Positions 34,701-46,717 of a DNA stretch of 64,000 bases are shown one piece after another. Both the position numbers and the translations under genes were made by a program. This stretch comes from Phoronis australis (lineage: Eukaryota > Phoronida > Phoronidae), in assembly GCA_002633005.1 (NCBI GenBank), contig NMRA01000119.1:193636-257635 (forward strand), written 5' to 3'. How positions within the stretch are numbered: position 1 is the stretch's first letter; each line of letters begins with the position of its first letter. Under the pieces are notes generated by a model, which had not been told where the DNA came from, did no database searches, and was given only the letters and a program-made list of their open reading frames with translations.

Positions 34701-37700
34701 ATGCCACTCTGATGTAAAAATACTATTCTTTAAAAGAACATTTTCTCCCAACACATGACACTGAGAGGAGGTAAAATGCCACCAATTTTGGACAAAAATT
34801 GTAGCTAATGTCCATTTTCATATGTGAAAGGCTTCTAACACTGTTGTGAATGCCCATAATGTATAAAATACTGTCCAATGGTAGCTACGATATAGACCTT
34901 ATAAATGATAAAGCTTTTATTTGGTGCTCATCATATTTTACAGATAATAGGAAAGACATTATACCCTGTTCACATCAAAGCGGTTATAAATTTTATAACT
35001 GATTCAAAGTTTATAACTCTCGGTCAAAACACTTAAAAACTGGCTTTAATAAAAGTTGTCATTGTAGTGTGGTTATAACCCTCTGCAATGATGGTTGGGA
35101 GGCAGTATAACCGCTGTAACACGGTGCGAACATAGCAAAAAGTTAAAACTCATTAGGTGGCGCTTCAGTCAAATCTCTTTTGAAGCAGTGGCACACCAGA
35201 CATTAACTAGGTGACAAGTCACTTTCTATTTACTTCTTGATGACCTAGTTCACGCCAAAGAGAAACAACTGGACCCAGGAACCAACCTTTGAACTCAGCC
35301 AGTCATGCTGCGTCATTTTGGTACAAATTTTGTAAGTTTACTCCAAGCTTGCCATATAGTTGGTCAATTCTCAAGTGGAGTTTTAAGTACAGAGGATAAA
35401 GTCCCGGACCTTGTCTACAGTTATACATACATACGTGCTCGTAATTTTGCTGAACTCCTATTGCCAATTACAAACCTTGAATTAGAAAATGTCAGGGTTT
35501 CGATGAACAGCCATTCCATTAAGCAAACATTCAGAACAGACTGACATAACCACCGGGCACGTTTTCCAGACAGCTTCAAAGATTGAGAAACTGATTAATC
35601 AAGGGCTTCACGAAAGGCCCGCTTCTTATGCACAAAAAATACTGCACTTTGGATTCTTACTTTAGGGAATGGAAATTTCATGTACGCATTGCACTCCCCC
35701 TGGTTATAGACAGATATGTTCTTGTTTACAAAACACTACTCTGTATATGACAACCTACTTGGAACTCGGAACCTATTTTTGATGAGATGTGCCATAAGAA
35801 AATATGAATACACATCCATTTAAGTCTGAGCAAGATAAAACCTCCTTCGTTTCAGAGAGTTAGCACGCTGAAAATGAACTCATTTGTTTTGAGCTTCAAT
35901 GAAAAGGATACCCTGTGATAAAAAATTTAGGTGTGAAAAAGTCACTCAACAGGATGGGAATGTCCTGCCATTCTTCCCACGTAAGTTCTTCCCTCCCAGA
36001 TGACAGTAATACCTTGTAACTAAAATTAAATTTCAACCACTAGCAAGTGTTTGCACTTAAGTAAAATCAAAACTAAGTTTCTATTGAGACACTCACAAAC
36101 CAACTATGATTTCATTGAAGTACCAGCTAACATCATTTACCAGATTTTGATCAGAGTAACTACAGCATCCATATTTCACCTTCTCAACCTATTCAAGCTT
36201 GAACATTTCAATTCTTCTATCAAAACTAGCACATCATAAAAACTGAGGTTTTGGAGGAGATGGAAAGTCGTTTTATCCACATGAATCTTAAAATCAAAAT
36301 TTGAAAACATGAAAAAAGAATCTAAACTTTCCTAAGAACTTTATAATTTACAAGTTGTCAGGTACACCATGTGATATTTTGCAACACAGGTTTAAGCTAT
36401 TATACCAATTATTACTTCTAATATTATCATAATTATTACTATTGCTCATGAATAATTATGTAATACTACTATCACTATTACCCACCATTATCAATATGAA
36501 TTTCAGAACACCAGGCCACGGCACTTTTACAAAACCAGCGACTTCTCTACCCTAGATACCTTTAAGGATGGTACCATATGTCATTTTAGTCCTGGGTTGC
36601 CATGTAACACAATATGGTTGAACAAAGCTGTAGTTTTGTCATGTTACACATTTTTATCACCACCTCTATCATCACTGGTTGCTCCCTCACTGTCAGACAG
36701 TAAACAAAGATTAAACAAAGACATGTGATAGGGTCAGACTGACCTGGTTGTGTCTGCTAAATTGTTGTCTGCCTGGATACCAAGGATATGGAAAAATCTC
36801 ACTAATATTATGGACACAACATTAATTGCCAAAATTTGCTTTTTTTTACATTTTCCAACCTCTTCTAATGTTGCTGTGAATAACAAGAAATCACTGAAAA
36901 TATTGTGGGGTGCTAGCTACAGAGCAGAACTTGAACACGGAAATACAATTTCGTGTTTTATGACTTTAATGGATGAAGCAGGAAAACAAAATCTAACTTG
37001 CCCACCATATTGTGTCCATAATTGGTCAAATTTCAGCCTACATGGCCAGCATGTGACCTGCAGGATCTTGGCACCTAATGAAATGGACAGGAGCACATGC
37101 CTTGAGTATGTAGTTGGCATACTTCAGTAGGCAGAACATGGCAGAACAAACTAGTTGATACCACTGGAAATGTCACTGTGATACTGAACACACACACTTG
37201 AGTTAGGTAATTCTGTGTAGTTTGATAACAGCACCAGGTTGCAGTTGAGACATGGCTAACTCCAGTGTGAAGAGCATACTTTATACATTCTGAACACAGT
37301 AAGATACTGCAGGGTCTATTTCATGAAAAGTTATTTCAAGAAAAGTGACCTAAGTCTTAAAGTACAAAATTCAGTCATACGCTCCACACAACTAATTAAT
37401 GAAATTAATTAATCTTCTCTTCCCGCAAGTCCAAGATCTCTGAGAATACACACATAACTGCTGGTTGCCGAGATAATTTTTATAAATCATATCTAGACAG
37501 TGATGAGCTTGTAATTACTTGGCTAAACATTTTTCAACGGTTATACAAACGGAGCACAAGACCAAATTTCTGTCTCAAGTCTTAAGCCACTTTCACTTGG
37601 ACTTCAACACCAAGAAATAATTCAACAGAACAAGTTTTTTTTTCACAAAGGCACTTTATACATTCACGAACAAAGTTATACAAGAGAGCTTATCAGAAAC

Positions 37701-40700
37701 CGACACTACAAAAAATTTCCAATTATTTTTAGATCAAGATTAGGGAAAAAACGAGGGCACAATAGTCGCTAGCTAAAGTATCAAAACTATCCTAAATTCT
37801 GGAATTAAATTACATTTGAAAGCACTTCAGTAAACTTGCATGAGTTCATATCTCACAGGATTTAGATTAGACGCACACGTGGTGTAGCACTGTATCCAAA
37901 TCCATTGTTTTGACAACAAGTCTCTATGCTCACAAAGTTGTTTGCAGTGAGTCGAACTGGTTTATCGAAAAATATTAAACGGTGAAAAAGACTTAATGTC
38001 GTGCAGTGATCTGCAGGCAGTATATTTCATTGTTTGAATGATTACACTGAAAAGCACCTGTTCATATTGGCATCAAACACTCCTACTAACAGACTACAAA
38101 TGGTAAATTTTATCACCAAACGTCATAGTCACTTAAGTGAGTGGTCTCCCGTTTTGAGAACCAATTTCTCCACCAAATAACAGGCATCAAACTGGTTCCC
38201 AAAATCCGCAGAGGGGACCAAGTAAATGACAGTCGCCCTATGCTGTTGAAGGCTCTTTTTAGAGTCTAAGTCCAACACAAGAACTTGTTAAGGGTCACAC
38301 ATATGTTAAACTTGTCAGTCAAGCTTCAAAGCCATGTGTCAACAAGTCCAGCCATTGTTCAAATGCACACTCTAGCACTCTCAAGGTCTTAGTTCCATCA
38401 TGGTTTATGGGCCAATTCACTTGTACAAAACAGGTAGTCATGTCTCTAAATGACCTTTTTGGTCCTAAGTCCAACTTAACCCCTGACTACATAACAGCAA
38501 TTTCTAAGGCCTGGTACTAGACTTTGGGACCACTATGACCAGTGTCTACTCACTCCATTGCAATGTACAACTTGGAATAGGTTTATCAGTAAGTCTTTTT
38601 GGAACACTTGTCAACACACACCTACATGTCATCTATTACAAATATAAGAAAATCAGGACTGAGTAGAAAGGGGTTTACACCAGTAGTATCTTGTGACTGA
38701 CTCACCTGTCTTGTTTATGGCTTTTTCATGGAATTTAAGACAGGTTAAAAAGGTGTTAAGTTACAACAAATTTCACACAATAGGACTAAAGAAAAAATGG
38801 CCAGGTCTCGAGTTTCCCTCATGACTATTTAGAACAAAACCCAGGAGATTTTAAATTAACTTTTTTTGAACTGAAAGTCTGACAGCAAAGATAATCTATT
38901 GTGTCGCAAAGAACGCAACAAGGATGTGTTTTTAAGTCGATTGTCAAGTTAAGTTTTATGGCCCCACATGACAGCTTAGTTGGTGTAGCATTTATAGCAG
39001 CTATCATTAGGTATCATAAGATAACTGTTCACAATGAGTGACCTGCTGAGTGAAGTTGTTGCACTAAAACAGCAGCTTGAGCACACAGGTTTGTTTTCCC
39101 AGAGTGATGGAAAACCACACAAGGTCACAATACACTTATGTTGGTAGATAGAGTGCTTATGTAAGAGTGGTGGGTTTTGGAAGTGAGTGCTTTTGGAGAA
39201 CAGAACTTCCACCTAATAAACAATTGTCTGGTGACAATCAGTGTGTACAAGGAAATTCTGGTGGAAGTCATAAACTGTGGACCATGAACAGTGAATTTAA
39301 AAAGATACAGGGAAACAACATGGTGTAATAAATTTGGGTTACATACATTGCATGCTAAAGGCCTGCGAACAGGGGTGCAAATACTGTCTAATACATGGTT
39401 TCTACAAACAACATGTTCTGGAGTGTGTTCTTCAGACTTAGTTTTTTGCGAGAAAGGCAAGATCTCACAAGAACTCCTAAAATTACATATGCGAAAAAGC
39501 GAGCTCCTCACGAGTATGGTCGGCAGCTTACAAGACTGCCCTAGCAAAACGGCAGCCACTGAAGGGATTGGTCAGTGAGCTATGCTGTGGTTGAATTCAC
39601 AGTTTCCGTTTCGTAAGGAATACATTTTGCCGCAAGTGTAAGCTAACATCTTGCTGTCCACGGGACTCAGCCCAGTTCTCAACATTCCAGTTAGTCTCTG
39701 AATAATTGCTATGTTGAGAACTGGGCTGAAAAAATTACGAGTGTATCTACTGAGGATCAATGGAAGTACAGTAATCAGGGTTGTGTTCCGCAGAGCAATT
39801 CAGTAGCAGCCATTTTGCAAGGGTACACTGGCAGCCATTTTGCAAGGGTACACTGGTAAGATGCTGACTACACTCTCAAAACACTTGTCTTTCACTTGCG
39901 TGGCACTGCGGCATACTGCTTTTCCTTGAATTACTCACATCTACGGAACATTCGCCTGGACTCTGTTGGGTGGAAACTATACCTTTTACAACACATACCA
40001 ATACACGTAAGGTCAGGCAACACCTATCTTTATGGTAAACTATCTTGACGTAAGGAAAAAACAATTGCTAAAATAGGGAATAGAGTAGTTACAAACTGAC
40101 GACCTGTTAGAGTTTGCGAACGCGAATGTAGCTTTCGATGGGCTCCAAAGTTCGGTCCGCAAACACAAACAGGTCAAGAAGAAAAATGTCCTCAAAAATT
40201 ATTTTTGTAAAAAAAAGAAAATGAAATTGCACATATCCACCACGTTATAAGCTGAAAAATGTTTACCACTAGCAAATTTCCTTACGCAGACCTATGTTTA
40301 TAAGGCAATAATCCCCCTATCAGCTTAGCATGATAAAAAGCAGGAGTCATAGCCAAACCCATTCCCTGATTATTTTATGATGGAGAACAAGAGAGATTAA
40401 ATGCCAGTGGCTGGTTGTGATCATTAGCACTGGGTTGTGACTCTAATAAGCCTAGTTATCACCTAAGCTATGTATGGCGCTAATCAACTCCACAGGTTGC
40501 TGACTGACACCCATCAGGGTTATTTGTCATGATTATCCTTTTTAAGTTAAATCCACCTATGGCAATGAATTTGAAGTTCCAAACAGACAGTGCTCAGTCA
40601 CTAATTGTTAATAACCGGTGACTGTTATGTTCGCAATTATTTTAAGCCTGATGGATGAGCGACAGTGATTTTCAAGCCTTTTACCCCATGTGCGGTACTC

Positions 40701-41088
40701 AAAATGACACGAATAAGTGTCGGCACTTTGTTATCCATTGGTGAATCCAGCAACTCCAAGTCTTTTTACAATTAAGAGGGCCACTAAATAATTCGGTTCT
40801 ATATCAATCCCAAAATGAGTATTTCAACAAGCAAAACCTGTCCGACTGCGAACACAAGTTCAAGAAATTGTCAAGTCCAGTCTCTCTGATGTTACCTAAT
40901 ATCACTGTTAACAATCTAAGTATAAGGACCACAGGCTGATTTAGGGCTCACTAGTGACATCACAAATGTCGTCATTTGGACATACTTGTCCCATCCCCCT
41001 TCTTGAATCCTAGATCTGTCACTGGGGATAATTTACTTACCGGTTGGGGCTCCTCTCGGATACAGCAGCTAAACAGGCTAACACTCAT
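28597..41088 (-). CDS. CDC42SE: CDC42 small effector (SPEC) with CRIB motif, three coding exons
   Basis: Coding parts are 41088-41041, 32063-31962 and, less surely, 28758-28597, joined in phase 0 (103 residues). The start MSVSLFSCCIREEPQP matches MSEFWLCFNCCIAEQPQP of human CDC42SE2; the cysteine pair (8-9) corresponds to the palmitoylated cysteines of SPEC proteins. Exon 2 encodes KRRRIDRSMIGLPTNFQHTG followed by HIGSG, a CRIB motif (IxxPxxFxHxxHIG, residues 26-39) that binds GTP-loaded CDC42. SPECs are small membrane-associated effectors acting on actin and cell shape. The proposed last exon (GDGSFSGSVKQMA) resembles the GDGLAMTGAVQEQM stretch of CDC42SE1 but lacks the usual SKGG and has a long non-conserved tail, so the family length of about 80 residues is exceeded. 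Introns are about 9.0 and 3.2 kb. It converges on the kinase gene and diverges from XRN2. Confidence 0.85.
29555..29644. repeat. 47-bp tandem duplication
   Basis: Two near-identical copies of a 47-bp unit (acaacagtccaacatctgga...) begin at 29555 and 29602; the second lacks a few bases at its end. It lies in intron 2 of CDC42SE. Confidence 0.9.
30040..30310 (+). repeat. Dispersed repeat, family ACACAATATGG (forward copy)
   Basis: Aligns with the reverse complement of 36790-37090 through aattt/ta(g)gacacaatatggtgg, cacagcagtgttagaag and ttcggcaattatttttgtcc. Short open frames across both copies share TQYGGQ only because the DNA is repeated. Confidence 0.65.
31962..32063 (-). CDS. CDC42SE: CDC42SE coding exon 2 (CRIB motif)
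   Basis: The acceptor is gcctttgtttcag and the donor CAC/gtaagt; 34 codons, phase 0. RRIDRSMIGLPTNFQHTG matches RRIDRSMIGEPTNFVHTA of human CDC42SE2 with few changes. Confidence 0.95.
32655..32818. mobile_element. Short MITE-like element (GGCyTGTTTCwC ends)
   Basis: The left end ggcttgtttctcaaagagtct is mirrored by agtctaatttcgtgaaacaggca at the right. The length is about 164 bp and it is non-coding. Confidence 0.6.
34963..35135. mobile_element. Short MITE-like element (gttcrca...agcggttata ends)
   Basis: The left end gttcacatcaaagcggttata is mirrored by tataaccgctgtaacacggt + gcgaac at the right; additional ttataac motifs lie inside. No coding sequence. Confidence 0.6.
36360..36500. repeat. 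AT-rich degenerate ATT/TTA simple sequence
   Basis: A run of ttatt, attattac and taatatt motifs forms low-complexity sequence in CDC42SE intron 1. Confidence 0.6.
36790..37090 (-). repeat. Dispersed repeat, family ACACAATATGG (reverse copy)
   Basis: Its reverse complement carries gaccaattatggacacaata + tggtggg, cacagcaacattagaag and ttggcaattaatgttgtgtcc in the same order and spacing as the forward copy at 30040-30310; roughly two thirds of bases agree by eye. Confidence 0.65.
37311..37620. mobile_element. MITE-like element, fullest copy of its family
   Basis: The left end gaaaagtgacctaagtctta is mirrored by taagtc..ttaagccactttc at the right, giving terminal inverted repeats of around 50 bp. 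The interior tctctgagaatacacacataa is shared with the elements at 52337-52601 and 26700-26846. Confidence 0.75.
39668..39728. repeat. Inverted repeat, 19-bp arms
   Basis: cagcccagttctcaacatt and atgttgagaactgggctg are exact inverse copies separated by about 24 bases, giving a stable hairpin. Confidence 0.85.
39807..39856. repeat. 25-bp perfect tandem duplication
   Basis: cagccattttgcaagggtac + actgg occurs twice in direct succession without mismatch. Confidence 0.95.
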
Positions 41089-41106
41089 GACTGACACTGC
41101 ATGACC
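41041..41106 (-). CDS. CDC42SE: CDC42SE coding exon 1 (start codon, CC palmitoylation site)
   Basis: On the minus strand the acceptor is gtgtgtgtttcag and the donor CCG/gtaagt. The ATG is at 41088-41086, preceded in the exon by 18 bases of untranslated sequence, and encodes MSVSLFSCCIREEPQP. The same exon split before the basic KRRR segment is as I recall it in vertebrate CDC42SE genes. Confidence 0.88.
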
Positions 41107-42339
41107 CTGAAACACACACAGACCAATCAGTTAAGAAGCATTTAATGATGTGATGTCATGAAAGAGAACGTCAATCACAGAACATAACTATGAAAACTTT
41201 CAAAATCCACACTGACATGGTGCTCTTAACCGTTTCGTGTGCAGCATTCGTTCATCAAAATGTTTTTCCCTGCAACTGTTTCAGTATACTATGGCGTAAA
41301 GAGTTGACTTCATAAACACCAGACAAAAATATTTTTAAATTCGTTGCAAAATGTTCATCAAACCTGTCAGTGTTTATGATTCATGTAAGTGTGTCTAACT
41401 AAACTGCAAATTAATAAGCATACATTTTGACTTTTATCCTTAATGAATGAGATGAGATGTTCACTATTTGTATGAAAGACTGTTGAAAGCAGTCCAACAG
41501 TCACATCTCAACATTGTGTTGACACCTACACAGGCATACTCTACAGATCCTAAATGCAAACAACCGACCAAATCTTCAATAGGACGATTAGAGTGGTGAG
41601 ACAACAGAGGTAACGTAACATGACCAAACATATGAATGAATAAAAATTTGAGACATGTCAATTCAAGTTTGACATTTTAATTACTGTAAAAATACTTCAG
41701 ATTGAAGATATATTTCAAGGACAAGTAAAATTTCATCATGTTTAATTTTTGAACAAGAAATAAGAAGAACCTTTTAGGAAAATTTATTTTGTACAGCATA
41801 GACATGAACTAATAACCTAAGCACTTGCAGCCACGTAGCAACTTTCTAGAAGAGAGAAAATGTTAATTTCATGAACTTTCGCTGTCACAAATTGAAGAAT
41901 TTGTACTGAAATTATGTCAGGCAGAAAATTTGCAAATCAAATCTAGAAAAATGACGTTTGAAAACATACGAATTCCTAACCTCCACATCAAAACTGGCAA
42001 ACTGGAGTCCCCTTGCCTTAACATTATTTGATAATCTCCTGATTACAAAATGACTGAATGAGTCATGATACCAATAATCTACTTCAAACAAAAAACACAA
42101 TACACATTGCATTGAACACAAGGGCACAGGTGTTTCCCCTATGCGTTCATTATGAACAGAGATGTGTAGAGCTAAATAAATTACAGAGGTTGTCAGGCAT
42201 TAGTAATACTGCCAACAGAAGACTTTTTGTTTGTGTAAACAAATGCAAGATCTATACAATAAATTGGTAGCCATAATTGTTTTACTGTACTAGACTGGAT
42301 AAACCTCTATGTTAGGCTTCATGGTAATGCCAAAAGTGA

Positions 42340-42800
42340 CCAAATTTTCATTTTAAACGCACATGCTTGGTTAGTGCTTACCCCCAATTTACGGGATCAA
42401 GACAGCCTTACAAGTGCCCATGTCTCAATGTGAATGCGTGCCTCACGAGAATTTTAACTCCATTTCTGATCGTGAACACGCATCTCAGGAGAATATTAAC
42501 TCCAAAAGAACTTGCTCACCTTAGGAAAACCTCAGGCAGCACCCTCAATGTTCAGGTAGAAAAATGCCCACTTTTTACTGAAAGAGATGTAAAGTAGTTC
42601 TTTTGGCTCATGGGCATTGTAATGTTATCATACTTGTGTGCAAAAAGGGTGAAGGCATTTGCCTGAGTGAATCGACCATTGGGGTAAATGCCCATCCACT
42701 TTGTTTTCAAACACTCATGCTTAGTTTGAACGCCACCCCAATAATGAATTTCCCAATTTAAACGCTCCAGGTTTTAACCTGGATGAGTATGGTATTACAT
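42340..42800. repeat. Two diverged AAGCGCC-type repeat copies
   Basis: aaattttcattttaaacgca + catgctt (42345) and ccaatttaaacgctccaggt (42757) resemble the units of the element at 22724-22882. Decayed; boundaries uncertain. Confidence 0.45.
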
Positions 42801-44227
42801 TACCATGATGTTGCTCCATGGGACATTGTATCATTTGTAAAACACCTGGCCACTTTGCTTTTTATTCCTTACACAATTTTCTAAAGGCATAGCCGAAGTA
42901 ATTCAGTTTCAACAGGAAATTCTATGACTTGACCACAATCCGACCAGCAAATAGACTGCCAGCAAAAGGCAGCAAGTACAAAGACTTGAATTAGGTAAGT
43001 AACTTTCTTAGTCACATCTATGACCCAATCTGATCCTGAGAAAGCCAGTGGAAAACTGTGTCAACATCTTATTCTCTCTACCAGCACACCATCAGCTGAC
43101 CAGGTTACTAGGAATTTATTTCTTTTTCAACTCAAGAGGATGATGGTCCCAGACAAACCAGGACACCTCCCTCTTCAATATGCAGAGAAAATGGTTTGCT
43201 ACATTTACAGGGCAAGTATGTGTCATGGGAGGTTGCTGAGCGAATTTGTTATCACAATGGCCCTTGAATGGACTGAGTACTCAGCACCTAATGCATTGCT
43301 AGAAATCTCTGGTAAAAATATGGACTGGAGAAGCACATAATTGTAGGCAACAATGATTGTAATTTGGAGAATGGACATAATGACCTGTACTTTCATGTCA
43401 TTAATTTAATTGGATATTAATAAAAAGTATTCCCAATGGCTAGCTGACTTCAGACACAGACACTGAGTTTTTAATTTCAAAGTTCTATTTGAAAACTGGC
43501 ACTAATCTACGTTATTAAATGGGCATGGTTTATTGCCCCACGCTCTCAACTAGAGGCAAAGTTCTTCTTCCGAACATATCTCCCACACACAAGAGACAAA
43601 ATTGTAGGAATTATTTACATATAGGTGAACATACTTATTAAAGATACCTTCGGTCAAATCATTGTCAATCTTACTCTGTCATGAAGGGACTGACCACATA
43701 AGGCATTTTTTTACATAAAATGTACGAGAGTCAAGGGATATAGTCTTAGAAATGAAGGAAATTCTAGATGAAAGAAAAAATTACGCCATTATGCAAAATT
43801 TAGATCAGGCTAAAGTACAAACCAGATAACCAGATTACTTATAAGACATAGGCTGACATTGTAGCAGCGCTTCAAATTTTCTGTCAAGAAACATATTTCT
43901 TCCACAGAACAACTGCAAGTCTCTGGATTTATGTCCATGTTCACACAAGTGCTCGCCCCAACTTTTGAAAACTTTTGATTGACTGTACACCACTTGGTTA
44001 AGCCTTCACTGTCTACTTACAAAAACTTATGGTCAAAAGGTCCACTGTTTGGGATACTACCCACTTGCTTTGGTCCACTGAATTATTTTCAAAACAGTAA
44101 ATACAGACTTTCAAATATCAAAAGATCTATTTCAAGTCAAAGTTTTGGTTACAGTCGTATCCCAGGACACTGTATTCGGTTATCGCCATCATTCAAAACA
44201 GTATTGTTGAAATAAACATCGAAGAGA

Positions 44228-44885
44228 CTCGTTGAACTCAATTAAACCTGGTCTGTTGGACAATACTCTCAAAATTAAATGCCTAGAACCTCGGATACAT
44301 GATGCCTCCTTCAAAGGGAAGATGGTACTAAAGATCGGTGGGAACTGTCATTTCTTGCTTTCTCGTGAGATCTTGTCTGGTTAAAAACCTCATGTAAACT
44401 GTCTTCCCAAGCAGACAACACTTTGTACCGAGCTCCACCTTGTTTGTTACGTGACGGATTGAGCGAAATGTAAGGGAGAGAACTGCAAGGCAATATACTA
44501 GTATGTCGGAGAAACAGAACAACCATTGAAAAAGGCATGCCCCAACACAGAAGGGCTGCTGGTAAGGGTGTCTTCTGCCATTTTTAACCACCTCCAGGAC
44601 ACAGCAGGTCACGAAGTTAAAAATGTCAATGGCTTTGTTCACGAAATCCCTCAATCCTTCACTTTACAAACAAGGTGGAGCTCGGTTCAAAGTGTCGTCT
44701 GCTAGGGATGAGAGTTTAAATAAGGTTGTTAACTAGACAAGACCTCATGAGAAAGCAGGTGACGATGATTACCGCCAATCTTCAGTACCATCTTCCCTTT
44801 GAAAGGGGTGTGATGCCTTTGAGGTTCTAGGAGTATAATTTTGTGAGCATTGTCCAACAGACCAGATTTATTAGAGTACAATGAG
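44228..44885. mobile_element. Large foldback element, arms of about 220-240 bp
   Basis: The segment from 44228 to about 44465 recurs as its reverse complement from 44885 back to about 44640. Shared blocks include ctggtctgttggacaat, cctagaacctc, gatgcctcc/cacaccc, aagatggtac, cgagctccaccttgtttgt and gattgag. Arms are roughly 75-85% identical by eye and flank a spacer of about 175-210 bp. Open frames across it are not recognisable proteins. It lies upstream of the CDC42SE start, between the coding exon and the putative first exon. Confidence 0.8.
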
Positions 44886-46236
44886 CTTTTCTGGATGAAT
44901 CAACGAGCACATTTTATAACTAAAGAGACTGTAATTAACCAGACTCTCATTCTGCTTTAAAACAAATTTATTTTTCAAAAGATCTCATATTTTCTTTCAG
45001 ATTAGAGCCCAGCCAAGTTTACCCAGTTCCGAACTGACAAGCATGGCAGGGTCACGTGACATTTAGTGACTGACCTCTGCTATATATTACAAATGCATTT
45101 ATACGCAATGCCAAGGAGCAAACTCTCTTCACTACATAATGACAACAGTATTCACAGAGTTCGACCCTCTACATTTGAAATCCAGTGGCTCAGCTATGGT
45201 TCGCAGCTGCATCATTTGAACTTCCATCAAAGGAGGAAGTTTGGACATAAAATGCATTTAATTATGCATCTTTTGATACTTTGATAGTACTAATGGGTCA
45301 GACCCGGAACTTTGAATGTTATTTTTGGCACCATATATTTTCTCCTTTTACAAGCTGCAAACCAAGAAACTTGAACACAAAAGTCAGTTGGAGAGCAGTT
45401 TAACTGACTTGAGTGTTCGCAACATGCTGGGGAATATACCTTGTGTATCAAATTCTTTGATTGTCTTGTCTCTGGACTTCAACTTCACAGATCATGTTGT
45501 TTGTATCTCACCAATAAGCATTCATGTCCAGTACATATCCCAGATTTAAAAGCACATGCCCCTTTCATAGCTTAGCCATGGCATTAAAACCAATTGCTTA
45601 TGCAAGCAACTTCACTTGCCTCCAAAATAGCAAATAAAATATTAATACAATAACAAATTTTATTACACTGTATACGTGGCAAAAGGAAATAAAGTTCTAT
45701 CATGTGATGAGAAGTTTTGACACTGGTGTTAAGGCGTTGCTTAGATTTTGGATTTCGAGCAAATAAACTGCAAAGGCTGAGGTAAATAAGTTTATAACTC
45801 TGCATCTGGGAAAAGTGATAGATGAACATCAGTATAGATTATTGCGAATGCATTTTAATGTTACTAAGCAAAGTTTCTGTTAATATATTATAAACTAAAA
45901 AAGATAAATTGCTTGATCTACTTTAGTCTAAGCTAAATTTAAAAAAAATGCAAATCACGGAACACCTTCATGAGACGATTCCCACTTTTTAGAAAAAAGC
46001 AATTACTGAAGGAGACTAAGATTTTCAAACCAACATAAGTATGACTAACAATCACACAGACACCACCAGCGTCTGTTGGCGTCGATGTCGCCCAGCGTCA
46101 GTGATTTGTGTGAGTGTGAGTCAGACTCGGAGGAGGGTTGGTCTCTGCCGAAAATCTGAAAGCTTGATTTCCTAATTTAATTCTGCAGAAGAATAATCAC
46201 AATGGGTCACGACTTGTCTTAGACTGTCTGCCTTAC

Positions 46237-46320
46237 CTCGTGTACCAGCAACCTGATAACCGAAACGGCGGAAAGACGACCCCACTAAGCAGATAAGTGC
46301 GCTTTTTTGTCGATATACAG
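46237..46320 (-). other. Possible untranslated first exon of CDC42SE
   Basis: On the minus strand a GC-richer stretch ends in a strong donor, CACGAG/gtaagg (donor at 46236-46235). No start codon with a frame follows, so it would be 5' UTR spliced to the acceptor at 41107. The upstream limit is a guess. Confidence 0.4.
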
Positions 46321-46642
46321 TACCGGTAATCAAAACAGGAAAGAACTTAGATTTTCAGGTCAAACATGGAGGAGTTCAAGGCGGGTTTCAAGAAACGTGG
46401 AATCACGGAAGGATAATAAAATAAAATGAATTTAATAAAAAATTACTTTGCGAGTATTGAATGGGTTATAATTGTTATTTATCCCAATTTTATTACAGAA
46501 TTCAAGGGATAGGTAAACATTAATACTAAATATTTATAATTGTATTAAAGAATGCATTTGAAAATTGTGTTTTTGTCAGCCCAGTAGAGAGCGCTTTATT
46601 TCCACCATCTTTTTGTGGCAAACATAAACTCAACAACGTGAC
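46321..46642. promoter_or_regulatory. Possible bidirectional promoter between CDC42SE and XRN2
   Basis: The XRN2 start codon (46643, plus) and the putative CDC42SE first exon (minus) are about 320-400 bp apart and point away from each other. No TATA box or other defined element is identifiable by eye; the assignment rests on geometry only. Confidence 0.4.
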
Positions 46643-46717
46643 ATGGGAGTTCCAGCGTTTTTTCGCTGGCTAAGTCGTAAATATGCTTCAATCGTTGTGC
46701 ATTGTGTTGAGGAAAAG
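46643..46717 (+). CDS. XRN2: XRN2 exon 1
   Basis: ATG in context acgtgacATGGG, 25 codons, donor AAG/gtaaat, phase 0. [14 protein letters not shown] is the invariant XRN N-terminus. Confidence 0.97.

Larger units (their letters stand above)
32064..41040 (-). other. 9-kb first coding intron of CDC42SE, repeat-rich
   Basis: I see no conserved exon on either strand in this intron. It holds MITE-like elements, dispersed repeats and small duplications listed separately. The longest open frames (39125-39559 minus, 36750-37130 plus) have no recognisable domain, and the second lies in a dispersed repeat. Confidence 0.6.

Noticed and set aside
36750-37130. 126-codon plus-strand open frame
   Set aside because: Lies in a dispersed repeat whose other copy reads differently; no domain.
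39125-39559. 144-codon minus-strand open frame
   Set aside because: No recognisable domain, overlapping open frame on the other strand, surrounded by repeats; not supported as a gene.
46366-46419. Short plus-strand frame MEEFKAGFKKRGITEG upstream of XRN2
   Set aside because: Sixteen codons then stop; XRN2 has its own canonical start at 46643. At most an upstream ORF.
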